The translations under genes and the position numbers were made by a program. A stretch of DNA of 64,000 nucleotides from Sphagnum magellanicum (Eukaryota > Streptophyta > Sphagnopsida > Sphagnales > Sphagnaceae). Below are positions 13,264 through 26,175 of the stretch, piece by piece. The stretch is taken from positions 20,757,065-20,821,064 of the forward strand of contig CM038914.1 of the NCBI GenBank assembly GCA_021904315.1. The letters run 5' to 3'. The notes below the pieces were generated by a model. It searched no databases, was not told the DNA's origin, and was given only the letters and a program-made list of their open reading frames with translations. Within the stretch, counting starts at the first letter, position 1. Each line of letters opens with the position of its first letter.

Positions 13264-13302
13264 CCCCCGCCCGCCCGCCCGCCCGCCCGCCCGCCCGCCC
13301 GC
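13264..13302. repeat. (CCCG)n microsatellite
   Basis: An almost pure CCCG run of about nine units within the GC-rich island. It creates Pro/Ala/Arg or Gly-rich ORFs on both strands that are best explained as low complexity. Confidence 0.9.
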
Positions 13303-13555
13303 TCCCAAAAGAAAAGGCAAAAAAGGGCAGGGGGGCTCCACGTGGAAATTTGGGGGGGGGGTGTTCCACGTGCTTGTTTGTTTGCACAACAATTTTTTTT
13401 TAAAAAGAAAAAAATTTGGACGAGTTTCTTTTACTTGCACGTACTTTGAAAAAGGGGGGTTTTGTGTGGTCTTTTTTTCTTTGCATGGATGAGAACCTCC
13501 TCTTCTCTTTTTGCACAATGAACATGTTTATTAATATACCAAAGAAGAAGAAGAA

Positions 13556-13755
13556 GTTCATCCACGGTGGTCTCCTCCCCCCAAAAAAGTTCCTATGTGG
13601 TAGTTTCATCTAAAAAATAAGTTCACATGTGGTGGTCTCATCCAAAAGATAAGTTCCTATTTGGTGGTCTCATCCAAAAAAAAGTTCATATGCAATGGTC
13701 TCATAGTCTCATCCAAAAAAAAGTTCATATGTGGTGGTCTCATCCGAAAAATAAG
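13556..13755. repeat. Degenerate tandem array, about six units of about 32 bp
   Basis: Units begin GTTC(A/C)(T/C)ATGTGGTGGTCTCATCC and end in an A-rich stretch; clear starts are near 13589, 13621 and 13722. One unit contains an internal partial duplication of TCTCAT. The plus-strand ORF across it (WWSHPKDK-type repeats) follows from the array and is not taken as a gene. Confidence 0.85.
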
Positions 13756-13846
13756 TATGTATCTGGACTCGCCACCTATGTAAGACTACTGCTCGGAAGT
13801 GTGTGTGTTAGTTCCGACTTCCAATATTTTCATTGACTGAGTCCAT

Positions 13847-13867
13847 CCCTCCCTCCCTCCCTCCCTC
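13847..13867. repeat. (CCCT)n microsatellite
   Basis: Five tandem CCCT units in non-coding sequence. Confidence 0.85.
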
Positions 13868-13869
13868 AA

Positions 13870-16800
13870 CCATCAAGTTACGGCCTGGGGGAGGGGGTGC
13901 CCATGGCCGGTGTTTTGTTGGCTGAATGAATAAGCACGAGTATGTTGACAATTTTTTAATTCTTTTTGGGGGTCCCCCCTTTTCTAGTTTTTGTATTTTT
14001 CCAAACTGGAAAAATTCTGGCCACCATTGAATGATCCCGAGTGGGAAATTGTAAGGTTGAATCTCTTAGGGCCCACCCTTGTGGTTCTCTAACTGTCTCA
14101 TCGCAAATGGTGTTAAGAAGGCATCTATGGACCAATGTGTGCCATAGGAAACTCGGACAATCCTCAAATGTGGAATTGAACTTAAGTCATGATAAAATAT
14201 TATAAAATAAACCCTAAAAAAGTGCACGCTTTTGGATCACCAATTAACCCCCTTCTATGTCAATAGGCAAAAATTTACCATGGTCAAAAAACAATTCACA
14301 ATACACAAAATATTAAGACAATCTATAACAAAAACAAACCTAAATTTAAATCAAGATCACATAGCAAAACAACCCAAAACAAGGCCACACAATGAATGCC
14401 CAAAAAATGCATAAATAAAATTTTATTTTAGAATATGAAATAATTGGAAACATGAAATGAATGAATAAGGTTTAAGCACAAGATTATATTTAGTGTTGAA
14501 CAAATTGAAAATAATAAAGGAACCATCTCTAGTTGTAACTATATTGAGGCCTAGCTCAAAAAAAACTTCCATGAAGATTTTCATATAACTCATCATCCAA
14601 GAACTTTTCTTGAATATTTTCATAATTGCACATCATGGATGAAAAATGAACAATAGTGAAAGTTAAATATTATGCATGAAAAATCAATGATAATAATGAA
14701 TTTCATCCATGAATGATGATCTTTGCAACGATCATGTTGGTGATGATTTTTACAAATTATCCCATGAATAATCATAGTTGGATTATCTTAAATGTTTTGT
14801 TAAGTACTTAGACATGTTCCAACTTGATCTCCAACTTCAAAGTTGCACAAAAACAATACATCAATCAACATTTTTTTTGAAGAAGAAAATTTTAAAATTG
14901 TAAATCAATAATTTAGAATGTTATAATCACAATGTAGGGAAAATTTTATCATGTTTCATAAATTGCATGCATTGCATTGGTTTCTATTTAGCTTGGATGA
15001 ATTTTGGAGGATCTAGATTGTGGTTTTTTCATGTGATTGTTGTTGTGTGCTTGGGCATCAAAGGAATTGTTGTTGTCAAGGTTGATTTTGGACATCTTTT
15101 TGAAGTCATGTTTTGTAATAAGTCGGAGTATGTCTCCATTTGCAATCCAATTACACAAGTGTTAAATTAGAGAGATTGTTTGAGGGGGAGGAGGTTTCTA
15201 TTGACACCAAATATTATAATGCTTTCATGAGAAGATGAAACACAATAGTATTGCCTTACAAAGAACACCATTGAAAAGCCAAGAAGTAGAAATTGATGAA
15301 GTGCGTCCATGACATCCTTCTAGATATGTATTTTGGTAAATGTTGCATATGCTATCTTTTCTCAATTACATTAATTTATTCAAATTCAAAAGGTAAAATG
15401 TATGTGCATCATATTTCAATACCCTAAAATCACGATAAATCGACAACGAATGTTTTGTCTTTTCTTCTTTCACTTGTGGTGATGATGAAAGTTGACCCAT
15501 TTTTAATATTCTATTCGATGTTTTGATTGTGAAAAAATGTGTGTTGTGAAAATTTTATGCTTGTGTGAGAAAAAATAAAATTGGAACAATATGCGAACAT
15601 TAATCTTAAAATTTTCATCCAATATATCTCGCAATATTTCAATATCTATCCCCAAATTTGTGCAAGTTTCAATAAATATGTCAATAAATCTTCCAACTTT
15701 CCACCCAAGAGGAGGGGGGGGGGGGGGGATGCAAAAGAAGGGGAAGAAGTAACTGTGTGATGTATTGGCTAGAGAGAAAATTATTTGTTAGGTGTTGGAC
15801 ATTTTGGGGCCCAAATTAGGCACTATGAAGGTTTGTCGCAAGTGTTGATAAAGTCTTGCATGTTAAGGTGAGGTCTTATTGAGCCTGCATGTTGTGGAAA
15901 TCATAGTTGGCTATGAAACAAAAATGATAGAACAAAAATGAAGCAATACAAGAGAAAACGCATGGCAAAAGAAGTAAATGGAAAATGATGCTTAGCTCTT
16001 TAAAAGACAACCTATAGTAATTGGGATGGTCTAAACTTGTTAGATTTGTGTTGAGATTTTTCTTTTTAGGTGGGAAATAATTTGTGGGAAAAAAAATTAA
16101 GAGATTTTTTCCCCCATTTTTTACTAACAAAAAAGGTTCAAAAAATCTTTTGTGTAGTGATAAAAGCTTGGATTACCATTGGAAGGGATGAGAGGAGGTG
16201 CTACACAGACTTGTTGTTGGCCTTGAAATGTTTTCATATATGGAGCTTGAGTGAAGTGACCCTCAATTTCCCTTCCATTAGGAGATTGGGACCTTGATCA
16301 AAGTGCAACATTTTGCACTTCTTTCAGGGAGCATGCACACAAGTGGGGATGGATGTGAAATTTTTTTTAATGACTATTTAGAGTAAAGTTAAGGTTGTTT
16401 GGAATTTTTGGGCTAGTTGCTAGCAAGAAGATAATACTTGGAACAAAACGGAACCAATGAATTCCTTTAATCACAATTTTTGGACATGGAAATATGAGCC
16501 AAAATGGAGCTAAGGAGGTTCCTATGTGACAACTTCCTCTCTTCGATCTCCCAAGAAGGAAAAAAGGGCAAATGGTGTTACTTCAAATTTGCATTGCGGG
16601 TATGACTGGGGACAATGTAGCTTGGGGAAGCAGTTGCAAATATAGATATTGTGGGGACGTGAGTGGATGAGAAAATGAGTTTGGGGTGGTACAGAGAGAA
16701 AGCTGGGCCGGGACAATGGGACAAATACACAAGGGGGGCTTTGACAGGAAATGGCCACATCATAAGGCGAATCTGCAAACCCCAATGAAGCACTTGGTAT

Positions 16801-19800
16801 AGATTCAAGCGCCATCTCTTTAGACTTTTCTTTGGGCACATGTATGGCTAGAGAGAATGGGGAGGTGGTGGGGGGTGGGGGGGAATCAACAAAAAAATTC
16901 TTTCATAAGAGATGGTAGTTGAATTTGGATAAGGCATAATATTAGGATAATATCTAGAGACAAATTCTTTGTCGTCTCACCATCCATCCATCCATCCATC
17001 GATGATCCGTGGTTGATTGTCCACCATGAACACCATCATCAATTTATGATATTCTACTTGATCAATTAGACAAGAACTAGCCTTGGCAATTGTGAAGAAA
17101 CCATGCTTGACCATGAACACCACCATCTTTTGATGATATTCTACTTCTTTTGTGAAAATCACTAGCCCCATGCAACTCTTAGAAAGTCATGCACAATGCG
17201 TCATTGTCAAATCACGTGTTGCTTTGCCACTCATCTTGCACCTACACGTCGGGAATTTGATTTGGTTTTCAAAGGTTTTCGACCAAGATTGAATCACGTT
17301 CATAGCCATGGGTGAAATACTCATACCTCCACATTATAACCTTATGGCTTGAACAATAAACTTTTTTGTTTGGTTGCTTCTTTACATTCTTAGCACAAGA
17401 AAAATAATTCATAAAAAAATCCAATAACCTGGACACTCCAAGCCAAATGTCTTTGAAAAGGAAATCACACTTTCTCATGTCCTCCCCAAAAGCAACTCCA
17501 CCAACACATTGCACAGCATGTTTTGATCCATATCAATCTGCTCAATAAGCTCAATAAAATGGTGTGGCTCAGCATTTCTCCCAATATTTTGAGACTGGCG
17601 AATGTCACATGCACAATCAAACATTTGCTCTTGATTGGTCTGATATATTGATTGGTCCAAGTGGTTTGCTATTAGTAATTTTTAATCTTTTAGGGTGTCA
17701 GGTTCATGTTTCTGGGTGAGAGGCTTGGAATCAGCAAATAAATAATTTTGGATGGGAGAAATATTGTTGTAAGGCCAAATGCTGCATGTGAGCTGAGCTA
17801 CTCTAACAAGTAAAAGTCTTTCCTTGTTATTTACATGAGAGTTTTTTTCTCACTTGGGAAATTAACTTAAGTCGGTGTGGATGCAACAAAAAGTCAGAAG
17901 CAACACTTTATTCTGAAGAATCAAGACATGCACTCCAATTCCATTTGAAGTAGAACTTAGTATCAATATTCCTTTTGCTGACATCAATACTTTGTGAAGT
18001 TGCAAATTGTCAGTTAAGTGTTGGGAACATTTGGTTGTTTAACTAATGGCCAGAATCCTAACTAAAAGGGATGCTGAATTGATAACAAAAGGGACTTTGA
18101 TGCACTCTATACACTGCTTTTGAGTACAGAGAGACAGGGCCAGAGTGAACCAACACCCACCAGCGCACCATACAAGATGGATGATATGTGAACAGCAAAC
18201 ACTTGTTCATTGTATTTCTGTCCAACAGCTAACCCTCTAAATGGCTAGATATACACCAACCATTCACATGCATCTACCTACCTAGTAGTAGTGACCATGT
18301 GCCTTATATACTTACCCACCTCCATAACAATCACTTACATTTCATACCGATGAGACACCTGGACGGTTATTAAAAACAGGGACAGACCCATAATTATATA
18401 GCAAAACCGTAGTTATATCCCTAAACCCTAAACCTCAATCCATGGGCGAATCTTAGAAACAGGAAGGAATAGTGATCAAGGTGGTTCTTAGGCTTTGTAA
18501 CCATGATTCTAAAAAAAGTAAAAAAGACCCGATTTTGATATATAACCATGGTTCCCAAAAAATTGAAAAAAATCAAATAACTGGACATAGAACTGCTAAT
18601 CCTTTACTGATTCTCTCATGAAAATCTCAAGTTCTTTAAGGCTTTTGAAATAACTAGGACCAACTGTTTTTTTATTCTGATTTCTTTCAAAGAGCTGAAA
18701 TCAATGGTTCTCTTATTCTGAAATGTTTTTAAAAACAGAACCGACAGTTCTCTAAAATTCAAATAACCACACAACACTGATACTTACCCACTTGCGTAGG
18801 TATTGGAAGTCACTATGGTGGAACTGGATAAGAGGCTGACCTTCTCTAAGAGCAAAGGCTTGACAATTCCATTTTTTGTGTTCCAGCTTGGTGTGGCCCA
18901 TCCAGAATGCAATAGTGTTGTTAGAGTTATTAAACAATTTGATGTTAATAGAGGAATTGGTTAAAATCTTCCCATGAGCACCAAGTAGTGCTGATTAGTG
19001 GCAATGAATTCAGGACTAAGTCAAGAAAAAGGTTATTACTTGAGAAATTCCACTCCACATGGACCAAAACCACTTTCCACTATTGCAAATTGGGTTTGTG
19101 TCTTCCTTAGTGGCAACATATGGCTTCTTATGAATTTTCTTGGGATTTTGGCACTAAAGGATCTTGGGCCCATATGCAAGTTGATATGTGGTGGCATGTT
19201 GTAACCAAAAAAAGGAGGGTGCAATATTTATGCTATTGACTCACAACAACACGTATGGCAAGAACACAAATGGATGTTTAAATAAGAATAATTCACATCA
19301 GATACAATCCTACATATCCATAACTTCTCCTACAAACACTTCTACATGACTAAAATCTAATCCTAAACAATTGGCACGAGGTGGATCAAATCACTATGGA
19401 TCTCCACTCATTGAGCTATCATGATCGTTTGATATGGCATCCTAGATAGACATCTCATAAACCCTTTTCAAAACATCATAACTTGCCTCACACAAAATGT
19501 CACAACAACTGATTCACATTGACTCTTCTACAATCACTAGTTGGGAAGGTACTTAGAAGAAAAATTCTCAACCTACCAAGAACATCATCAATGGAAACTT
19601 CACAGAATAAGTGAATTCCTAGGAAAAAAAATCTATATGCAAAGCTCCCACATTGATAGGCACTTGACTTCCCCCACACATGTGCAACATTGTAAATTCC
19701 TTATAAACATTCATTTATATTTTACTTGAACCACAAATGCCAAAAATCAACTTGCATTAACCCCCTAAAGCCTTTTGTTAGTTCCACCCATGCCTCGAAG

Positions 19801-19900
19801 GACTCATCTACTTCCAACTTTATGATTACTAAATCCCCTACTTAGTGGATATTTCAAAAATTGATGCACAAATCAATTGAAGTTCACATTTAAAACAAAT
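13870..19900. other. AT-rich intergenic DNA with simple repeats
   Basis: No gene was recognised. Short ORFs around 14.4-15.2 and 16.5-17.7 kb show no domain I can name. Visible structures are a G-run at about 15714-15729, a CCAT microsatellite at 16979-17000, a diverged direct duplication around 17020-17150, and a short telomere-like CCCTAAACCCTAAACC at about 18421-18436. Confidence 0.5.
16979..17000. repeat. (CCAT)n microsatellite
   Basis: Five tandem CCAT units. Confidence 0.9.
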
Positions 19901-20399
19901 TTTCCATCAATGTGATTACAACATAGATAAAAACCAAAGAAACCATCAACCTCCTAAAAACATAAAATGCAAGGGTATTTAACTTCACAATGAACTATCA
20001 TTTCTTATCCCCGTCATCTAAAGGTTCCACTCCATTGTTGGCACCAATTGCATCTACACACAAAAAAAACAAAACAACACCAAGTTAATGCCAAAAGTCT
20101 CTCACCCTCATAAACCAATACCATCTCCATCGATGTTTCACAAATCACCGAACATTCAATTGAATGATAAAAAACAAAATAATAAGTGGTTTTTGGCACT
20201 TAGACTAAGACATGTACATTTCCTTTCATGCCATAAACCTTAACAATGTTGTCAAATACATTGCTCCTCAATGGCCTAGATGTAACCACTCCCCAATAAT
20301 TTTGATTAAAACCTTTAGTCTTCATCATTCAAGGTGCAAAATGGTAAAATTGGAAATCCTTCCTTAATTTATCCTAAAGGTGTACATCTTTTCCCTTGA

Positions 20400-20935
20400 T
20401 CACACAAACTCTACTAGCTTTGTCTTACTTTAAAAAACCATTTTCATCAAAGTATTTTATGAATAGAAAAGGTCCCTCCCAATTGGAGGTTTATTTTTTA
20501 TTTTAAAATGTCATCATCTTAACATAAATCACCCCTTCAATGAACCTTAAAAACATATGCTTTCCCTTCCTCAAAACATAAATTTGTTTACGTTTTATTT
20601 TTGTTTGGCCCACATTGTCAATTATCCAATTGATACCTAAGTTTGTTATTGTAATTTAATAATGGACTTCTTGTATCAAAAACAACTTTATGGAAATGAT
20701 CACATACCAATATACTTTTGATTTCCTCTACATCCAATCTAATACTACTACTTCTTTTCACAAACTAACATTATTTACAGGCACAAATCAAACCTTCACA
20801 TCTTCAATTTTGTTGTGTCAAAAGTGGTGTCTATTCAATTTAATAACCATGCATCCTTCACCAAAGTGTCCAATCTCTTAATGCAAATTTTAAATAGTCT
20901 ACTTGTGGTCCTCAAGTTTTGAAAGCACTAATTCT
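20400..20935 (-). pseudogene. Integrase remnant lacking most of the catalytic core
   Basis: The zinc-binding part reads EIGHFGEGCMVIKLNRHHFW, followed by a block VEEIKSILVCDHFHKVVFDT that leads into the core of such integrases. About 150 bases later the reading has already reached the C-terminal part (KYFDENGFLK and VCVIKGKDVH). A normal DD35E core needs over 300 bases, so most of it is missing. Both preserved flanks point to an internal deletion. Confidence 0.7.
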
Positions 20936-21479
20936 TTTAACATCAATCTATCATGCTTCCAGTGATAATATAATCCTTTTTTTATTTCGGCACTTTCATT
21001 CATACTATAATCCACAAGAAAATGTCTTCCATTTAAAACCATCATGGTTTGATCATCATTCCAGATATCCATATTTTTTGAATAATTCCATTCACATCTT
21101 TCTTTCCTTTTAAATAGCTCTCATCCACCTCATCTTCATCAACTAACGATTATTCTTATTCAATTATATGAAGATGCATCTTAATATCCCATAGATCTTT
21201 CCATCTCCTTTTCAAAGTTTGATCATGCTGCTTATTTTCAATATTCTCCACTTACCTCCCAATCGATTCATCATTGATCATTGTATTTCCACATGTAGCC
21301 TCTAATTATGTTTTTCCAACCATAAATAATTGATTGAACATCTTTTTACAATCCATATGTAGCAAGATCAATCCCATTTTTGAACTCCATCTACATGTTC
21401 AACAAGTTTATTCCACCTTGTGAATATGTTGCATCCATTCATAGTCTTATATTTCTTTTTAGAGATTTTCATCCTCATT

Positions 21480-21900
21480 TGCACATCCCACTTGAATCTT
21501 GTTTAATGCATCATCATTTGTGTGTTTGGACCCTACACAATGCACTATCTTAAAATTGAAGCAAGTTGCAACATATTAATCCACTTTCCTCTTCTTCTAT
21601 ATGTGTGTGACATAGTATCTAGCTATTCCAATAGCTTGTGGACAATGTGTAGGGTAAAGTGATTCTAGTACAAGTGTTGTTGAAAATGCATGGTACCCCA
21701 TATCATTCACTTTCCATTGGGTGAAACTTTTTTTAAACATGTGAGAGCCCTTTGTTCACATAAGCTACAACCCTTTCATTCTTTCCTTATCGTTGTGATA
21801 GAATGGCACCAATACTTTGACTCCAACACCTCGAATTGACCATTTTACATCCAAAATGGAAGGTTAATGAAATTTGGCTTAATCAAAATGGGTGCCATAA
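21480..21900 (-). pseudogene. RNase H remnant of the gypsy element
   Basis: The minus strand reads APILIKPNFINLPFW at the start, then in other frames VAYVNKGLSH and, near the end, ATCFNFKIVHCVGSKHTND. The last block corresponds to the usual end of gypsy RNase H (KIVH.GSKH.N.DALSR). It is interrupted by several stops and at least two frameshifts. Confidence 0.75.
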
Positions 21901-21949
21901 CTAATGCATTTTTAACATATCAAATGCATTATGATAATTGAGATTCCAT

Positions 21950-22900
21950 GAAAATGTTGTATCTTTCTTTGTTAGTCCAAATAAAGGCATAAATATGTAG
22001 GAATACCCCTTTAAATAATTCATGTAATAACCAATAAGTTTAAAAAATGCTCGGACATTAGTCATAGATATGCACATAGGTATTGGAAATTCAATTATTG
22101 CCTTAATTTTCCTTTGATTTGGTTATGTCCCTTCCCTATTCACAATATGACCCAAAATTCCAACACAAGTCTTGGTGAATTCACATTTGCCTAAATTAAG
22201 TTTTAAATCGACTTCCTTTAATTTCAACAACATGAATGAAAGATGCTCCAAATGTTCTTCCCATGTCATGATGTATGTGTTAAAGTCATCAACATGAACT
22301 TATCTATGTACTTTCCAAAAACCTCAATTGTCATCCTTGAAAGAATATTAGTTGCATTTTTCATGCCAAAAGGCATAACATTCCAATTAAACAATCCAAC
22401 TTTCATAATTATGGTTGTTCTCCTTACATCCTCAAGTGCCATCTTTATCTCCCAAAAACTAAACTATAGATTTAGAGTGGAAAACCATTAAGATAGCCCT
22501 AGCTAGACATCAAAACATCTTCATTTAAAAGCATTAGAAATGCATCTCTGCTAGTCTATTGATTCAACAACATGTAATCCCCACATAATCAACAACTCTC
22601 ATCTTTCTTTACTAGAAGTGTCATTTTATAAGCATATTTTGATGTGCTAGGTTTCATTTTCCCCAATGCAACCCAATCATTTATTTTCATCTTCGCTTTT
22701 ACCTCTTCCCAAAAAGATAACCTACTTGGAGTAATGTGGCACAACAAAAACACTTGTGTATCCACAATATGTTCTTTAAGCTTGTTCAAAAACTTCACAT
22801 TCACAATTTCCATCTTCAAATGCATCTTGGTTAGATTCCCACTAGTTTGATTACTCTCTAAAACAAAATCCAAACTTTGTATATCATTTGTAATGTCCAT
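21950..22900 (-). pseudogene. Reverse transcriptase remnant of the gypsy element
   Basis: Upstream is SKYAYKMTLLVKKDESC, matching the conserved lead into the RT fingers. Then comes GLFNWNVMPFGMKNATN, the MPFGL.NAP block, and a catalytic box read as HVDD in the next frame at about 22266-22297, where YVDD would be usual. GKCEFTKTCVGILGHIVNREG and GYYMNYLKGYSYIFMPL follow, both standard for Ty3/gypsy. A frameshift lies between the MPFG and HVDD blocks, and several stop codons follow, so no enzyme can be made. Confidence 0.85.
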
Positions 22901-23551
22901 ATGTTATAAACTTACATCCATCTTCATTGCATTTTCTTGATCTACATTGGACTTAGGTTGCACTTTTTCCTTAACAACTTGCAACATATTAACCATGTTC
23001 AACATGTTAATATATGTATGTTGTTCTAGGTCCTTGCCTAACTTGGATCATTCCCTTCTCCACATCCACAATTGCCCTTATCTTGATCAACAAATCCAAT
23101 TTCAACAAGAGATGATAGATGTATGGGTCTACAATCATGAATGTCAAGAAACATTTCTCCAACCCTTATGGGTTTCTCATTTATCCTTCCCAATGTTTAA
23201 CATTATAAATTTAACATGTGATGGATTAATAATGAAAATCATGCGAAGTTTGTTCATTTGTAGGTTTATACATTTTACACACAAATATCATGTTTTGAAA
23301 ACATGTTTGAAACATAGATAAATGTGTAGATGGATGAAATATGAACCTATGAATGAATGAATGTCGCACAAATTTTTCATTTTCATATAAATCCATGTGT
23401 CAAATGTGTTTTCAATGCATGATATCAATCCAAAAACATACAAACTTTGCATGATTTTCATTATTACATCATGAGATGTTAAATTTGTGATGAAGTAGTT
23501 TACCTAAAGCAATCTTATATGACTTTGACCCTATCACCATATGCATAATTC

Positions 23552-23734
23552 TTACTTCATGTACCATTTTAGTGCCATGATAGACAAAAATGTTCCCATA
23601 TCAACCAACCTTCCCACCACATGGTTGTTAACTTCTACTAGTAGATGTAAAGTCTTGCTCTGGTGACTTTTGTTGATGCAAATCTTATGGATTGCCAAAT
23701 TTTTTTCTAGCTTGAATGCATTAAATGATTTCAA
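23552..23734 (-). pseudogene. Retropepsin-like protease remnant
   Basis: The reading contains LLVEVNNHVVGRLVDMGTFL, which fits the retropepsin pattern of a beta-strand followed by an Asp-Thr/Ser-Gly active site. Here the triad reads DMG, so the catalytic motif is altered. It sits between the zinc knuckles and the reverse transcriptase, as expected for the element. Confidence 0.65.
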
Positions 23735-24004
23735 GTTCTCATTTCACTTCTCCCATGCCAATGTAACCAAACTCTCAAGGTATTTTAATTTTCTAAGAAT
23801 AAATAAAATTGTTTCCATTGAAGATAAGACAATCTTGCATTTGATAAATTATTTAAAGATCTTCAATCGTGCATATATCCTTCCTTTAGGATATCCATTA
23901 GTCATGTTTCCATGGTTTTGTCTTCAACTTTAGTTGACGACCTCATCATCAACGAAAACATCTAGGTAATTATTGGTTGCAAACTCATGGTTTGACATCT
24001 TTCC

Positions 24005-24195
24005 CCTTCTTCCAACATCTATCCTCTATATGGTTCATTCTTATACAATATCCACATCTAACACCATAGTTTTTTGTCCTATGAGGAAGATCACCACATT
24101 TACCACATTTGGATTTTAAATCTCCTATTGTAAAACATATAATAGCAACATGATCTATGTAATTGCATATTTGGCATGTAGAAGAATTATTAACT
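24005..24195 (-). pseudogene. Gag nucleocapsid region with three CCHC zinc knuckles
   Basis: The minus-strand reading gives CQICNYIDHVAIIC, then CGKCGDLPHRTKNY, then CGYCIRMNHIEDRC followed by WKK. The first and third fit CX2CX4HX4C exactly. The second has lost its last cysteine to Tyr and has a shortened spacing. Triple knuckles are typical of one lineage of gypsy elements in non-seed plants, by my recollection. They would bind the element's RNA. Confidence 0.8.
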
Positions 24196-25890
24196 CTTGG
24201 AGAACTTGCTCCATTATTTGTTGAAACTCCTCGTTTGAAAAGTTTATGAAGGTGAATGCAAGTTATAGTGGGTCACTTTTTGTGTCCCATTGCAATTTTT
24301 TGTAGGGTGTAGTGAATTAACATGCTATAAAACCATTTATATGCACAATTGGGACGGTTTAAGATTTTCAACTTCAATAAGAAACTATCTATATAATTTG
24401 TGCACCATAAATGTGCACCCATTATGTAGTAATGGACCTTTGAAATGAAAACATATGATTTGTTTCAACCATCTACTCTTCCCATACATATGGAATTTTC
24501 AATTTTTTGAAAATATATCTTACATGAACTTAATATTTGATCGATGGAAAAAAAAAAAGATTTGAAAACTTCATTACAAAAACTTTAACAAAAATATAGT
24601 TATGGACTTTTGAATGATCAAAATCTATACCTTATTTTCAAAAGTCTTTACATGAGTCATTTTTTGTTGGATTGATGATTTTTTTCCTTGTAAAATGTAT
24701 ATAAAAAAGATGTCTAAGTGGGTATATTTTTCATATGAACTTAATTAGCTCGTTAACCAAACCATAGTCGCCCATTTATGTTAATTTGACACCAAAAATT
24801 GGAATTTTATGGACTTTTTATTTGTCGAAAAGGAGCCACTTAACCTTGCATCTACCCATGAAAGATTCAATAAAAGAATTGACCTTTTTTTCCACCATTT
24901 CATCAACCATAATTACCTCTTCCAACTCTTCTTTCAAAGGCTTAAAAGGAGTATCTCCCAATTCAACCATTGCTCATTCTATTGTTAAAGTTGTAGCAAA
25001 CATAACATCCGTGTTTACATAATCCCACATTACACAAATTTTTTAAAATTTTAGAACAAAGTTGAAAAAAACCTTCTTTTTTGTTCTACGTTTTCAAGCT
25101 TGCTTTTTATAAACATTTTTTCCATTTTATCATAAAAAGCTTGCACCCATTGTTTGAGATCATGTTTGATCACATCTGATTTAACTATACTATCCTCCTT
25201 ATCAACATTCCCATATCTCAATAACATGGCTACTTTCAATATGGCTTGCTAATTAATAGGGATTGTAAGTAGCTTCTTGGAACATTATTTGGATTTGCCT
25301 TAAGTTCAATCTACCAATCTTGAACAAATTTTTAATTCAAAAGCCTTGATTACTTTCCAAAGAAAAAATATTTCTTTCCCAAATACTTTTGGATTTTGAA
25401 AACTGCTTTGCTAGTTGCTTGGTTGCAAAACGAAATTGTATTAAAATTTTTGGACTTTAGGCCTTTTCAAATTGAAGTGAAGACCTTCATCCAATTATTT
25501 ATCCAAATACTTACATATTCCAACCTTGTTACCATTAATTTTTTCCCTTCTCCTATTGAAAGAACCTCATTATGGGTTATGAAAATTCAGTGTTGCCAAT
25601 ACTCAATTTATTCCAACCATTAGCTTATAACAAGCCATTGAAATGACCCTATAATTCAACCCACTTGTGTAATTGAATTTCAACCATTAGTAAAGCCACT
25701 TTTATGGTGGCACTACACTAAGGACTTGTCCTCTTATTAATTAGTGTTGATTCCAGTCCAACAATGCTACCAACAAATTAGCATAATCAATTGACACCAT
25801 CTAGTGATTTTCATAGAATGTCTTCATCATGATTTCCAAATGAACATGACGCTCTCAAGATGATACACAACCATGCACATATACCCTCTA

Positions 25891-26175
25891 AGAGCAGCTC
25901 CACTGGCGCTCAGTATGTGGTCCAGCAAAAAAAAATCGCACGAAGATAAGTCAAAACATGCGAGTTTAGCTCAGCAAAATGGTTTTGGCCCAGCATTTTC
26001 CCACAGGATGCTGAGGCTTGGAAAAGGCATTACAGAGCCTAACACCTAGTCGCTCACCTGTTTGCAGTCCCAGTTTTTGTTTTATGGGTGGGGTTGGAAA
26101 AAAAGTAAATAACTAATCTTGGATGTGAGAAATGTTTGTGGAGGGTCACATACTGAGCACCAGTGGAGCTGCTCT
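25891..26175. mobile_element. MITE, copy A (285 bp)
   Basis: The left end AGAGCAGCTCCACTGG and the reverse complement of the right end form a terminal inverted repeat of about 32 bp with two mismatches. The inside has no coding capacity. The interior matches copy B at 46612-46950 along its whole length in opposite orientation (for example TTTCTCACATCCAAG, CCAACCCCACCCAT, AATGCTGGGCCAAAACCA). I see no clear target site duplication in the flanks, so the superfamily is unassigned. Confidence 0.85.

Larger units (their letters stand above)
12810..13320. promoter_or_regulatory. GC-rich island upstream of the ABC transporter gene
   Basis: This stretch is strikingly rich in C, G and CpG in an otherwise AT-rich region, with CGCGCGCG at about 13034-13043. 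Such islands often mark 5' ends of genes in plant genomes of this kind, so it may hold the promoter, leader or missing first exon of the minus-strand ABC transporter. Several overlapping GC-rich ORFs exist on both strands, with Arg, Pro and Gly-rich products that resemble no protein. I could not identify a TATA box or a donor that joins in phase to 11398. Confidence 0.4.
20330..25300 (-). mobile_element. Decayed Ty3/gypsy LTR retrotransposon
   Basis: Domains appear in the expected 5'-to-3' order on the minus strand, all broken by stops and frameshifts. A gag-like tail lies near 25.2 kb, three zinc knuckles at about 24190-24010, and an aspartic protease remnant at about 23730-23552. Reverse transcriptase spans about 22900-21950, RNase H about 21900-21480, the integrase zinc-binding part about 20930-20790 and the integrase C-terminal part about 20500-20400. 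The order protease-RT-RNase H-integrase defines Ty3/gypsy rather than copia. LTRs, a primer binding site and a polypurine tract could not be fixed, so the outer limits are approximate. The many short plus-strand ORFs here are antisense shadows. Confidence 0.85.

Noticed and set aside
12874..13518. Overlapping long GC-rich ORFs on both strands
   Set aside because: Products are Arg/Pro/Gly-rich, follow from the CCCG run and the 55-bp duplication, and match no known family.
18421..18436. Telomere-like CCCTAAACCCTAAACC
   Set aside because: Only about two units; short telo-box words are common in plant DNA and do not show a telomere or fusion site.
22243..25022. Plus-strand ORFs across 22.2-25.0 kb
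   Set aside because: They are antisense to the gypsy gag, protease and reverse transcriptase, which explain the sequence.
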